Positions 63,499 through 64,000 of a stretch of DNA of 64,000 bases are shown in pieces. Made by a program: the position numbers and the translations under genes. The stretch is from positions 682,001-746,000 of the forward strand of contig JAGKQI010000086.1 of the NCBI GenBank assembly GCA_018806915.1. The letters run 5' to 3'. The notes below the pieces were generated by a model, which worked only from the letters and a program-made list of their open reading frames with translations, searched no databases and was not told where the DNA came from. How positions within the stretch are numbered: position 1 is the first letter of the stretch; every line of letters begins with the position of its first letter. The DNA comes from Phytophthora colocasiae (Eukaryota; Oomycota; Peronosporomycetes; Peronosporales; Peronosporaceae).

Positions 63499-64000
63499 AG
63501 CCTCTCCCCACCTGGCCTGAGGCCACCGCGCGGCGGAGTGAGCGGGACGCGCGGATGCGCAAGGCCGTTCACGTAGAACGGGGTGAAGCCTGTCGAGGCA
63601 TGCACCGCGTTGTTCATTGAGAACTCAACGAGAGGGAGCATAGCGCTCCAACGCTTCGGCGTTTCAGCGCATACGCTGCGGAGGATGTCCTCCAGGACGC
63701 GGTTCACGCGTTCAGTTTGGCCGTCGGTCTGCGGATGGTCCGCCGTGGACATGTCCAGTCGAGTGCCAAGCACCTTGAAGACGGACGTCCAGAAGTGACC
63801 CGTGAAACGGGGATCTCGATCCGAGACAATGGTCTCTGGCAGCCCATGCTGGCGGAAGAACCGATCGATAAAGATCGTCGCTGTACCAGCGCCATCGACG
63901 GTGTCCGGCACAGCCGCTAGGTGAGCCATCTTGCTCAGACGGTCAACAAAGACCACCACGCCCGTGTTGCCTGCCGAATCCTTCGGCAGGCCAAACACAA
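63420..64000 (-). pseudogene. Integrase core domain, partial
   Basis: The frame enters from beyond the window edge. VVFVDRLSKMAHLAAVP holds the first catalytic Asp, IVSDRDPRFTGHFW the second, and HPQTDGQTERVNRVLED the Glu. NNAVHASTGFTPFYVNG follows. The frame stays open to about 63500, then departs from the family (RRSTPSLLISALLL), so a frameshift lies near 63500. Confidence 0.9.

Larger units (their letters stand above)
61066..64000 (-). mobile_element. Minus-strand chromovirus, 3' half, continues past the window
   Basis: Running leftward from the right edge: integrase core (63998-63420), integrase tail (63498-62967), chromodomain (about 62700-62560), a long 3' region with degraded frames (62353-61291), purine tract (61077-61066), LTR. 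This is the end of a Gypsy element whose gag, protease and RT lie beyond 64000. Part of the 3' region (61150-61325) is repeated at 49215-49400. Confidence 0.8.

Overview
The window reads as nuclear DNA of an oomycete, most likely a Phytophthora species. The gene set points there: a tandem SWEET cluster, PT-rich secreted repeat proteins with a Cys-rich head, and abundant Ty3/Gypsy chromoviruses, Crypton-like recombinases and Tc1 transposons. So does the architecture of gene-dense islands with few short introns set in large blocks of decayed LTR elements. Nothing here is bacterial. Layout: 1-8772 holds two Gypsy-type elements in tandem sharing one LTR. The right copy (3022-8772) is intact, with identical LTRs; the left copy is cut by the window edge and carries three one-base deletions and a nonsense codon. 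8773-12112 holds a gene remnant, then a near-perfect Tc1/mariner element with 202 bp inverted repeats, set inside an outer inverted repeat. 12123-23316 is a gene island: a polyol (xylitol-type) dehydrogenase with a frameshift, a multi-PHD-finger protein, arginyl-tRNA synthetase, an MFS sugar transporter, and an ankyrin-repeat gene for which I derive a ten-exon model with nine phase-0 introns. 24176-37306 is a cluster of six SWEET sugar transporters, two on the minus strand and four on the plus strand. A decayed Gypsy element (25889-31489, CCTGG target-site duplication) sits between the two minus-strand copies and has replaced the last codons of one of them. 37372-42328 holds two paralogous secreted proteins built on the 12-residue core [12 protein letters not shown]. 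One is a 22-core gene. The other contains twelve tandem 129 bp units and a 2-nt insertion that breaks the frame. 42329-64000 is a repeat graveyard: a disrupted aspartic protease, a Crypton-like recombinase interrupted by an LTR-like repeat, LTR-like repeats in both orientations, chromodomain and gag/protease fragments, a strongly GATC-rich 7 kb stretch, and the 3' half of a minus-strand chromovirus running off the right edge. Working together: the MFS transporter, the six SWEETs and the polyol dehydrogenase make this a sugar-handling neighbourhood, while the mucin-like proteins are probably surface or wall components. I did not find a clearly novel biological system. The strongest candidates for a second look are the repeat-protein pair and its array dynamics, the transposon-edited SWEET C-terminus, and the phase-0 ankyrin gene.
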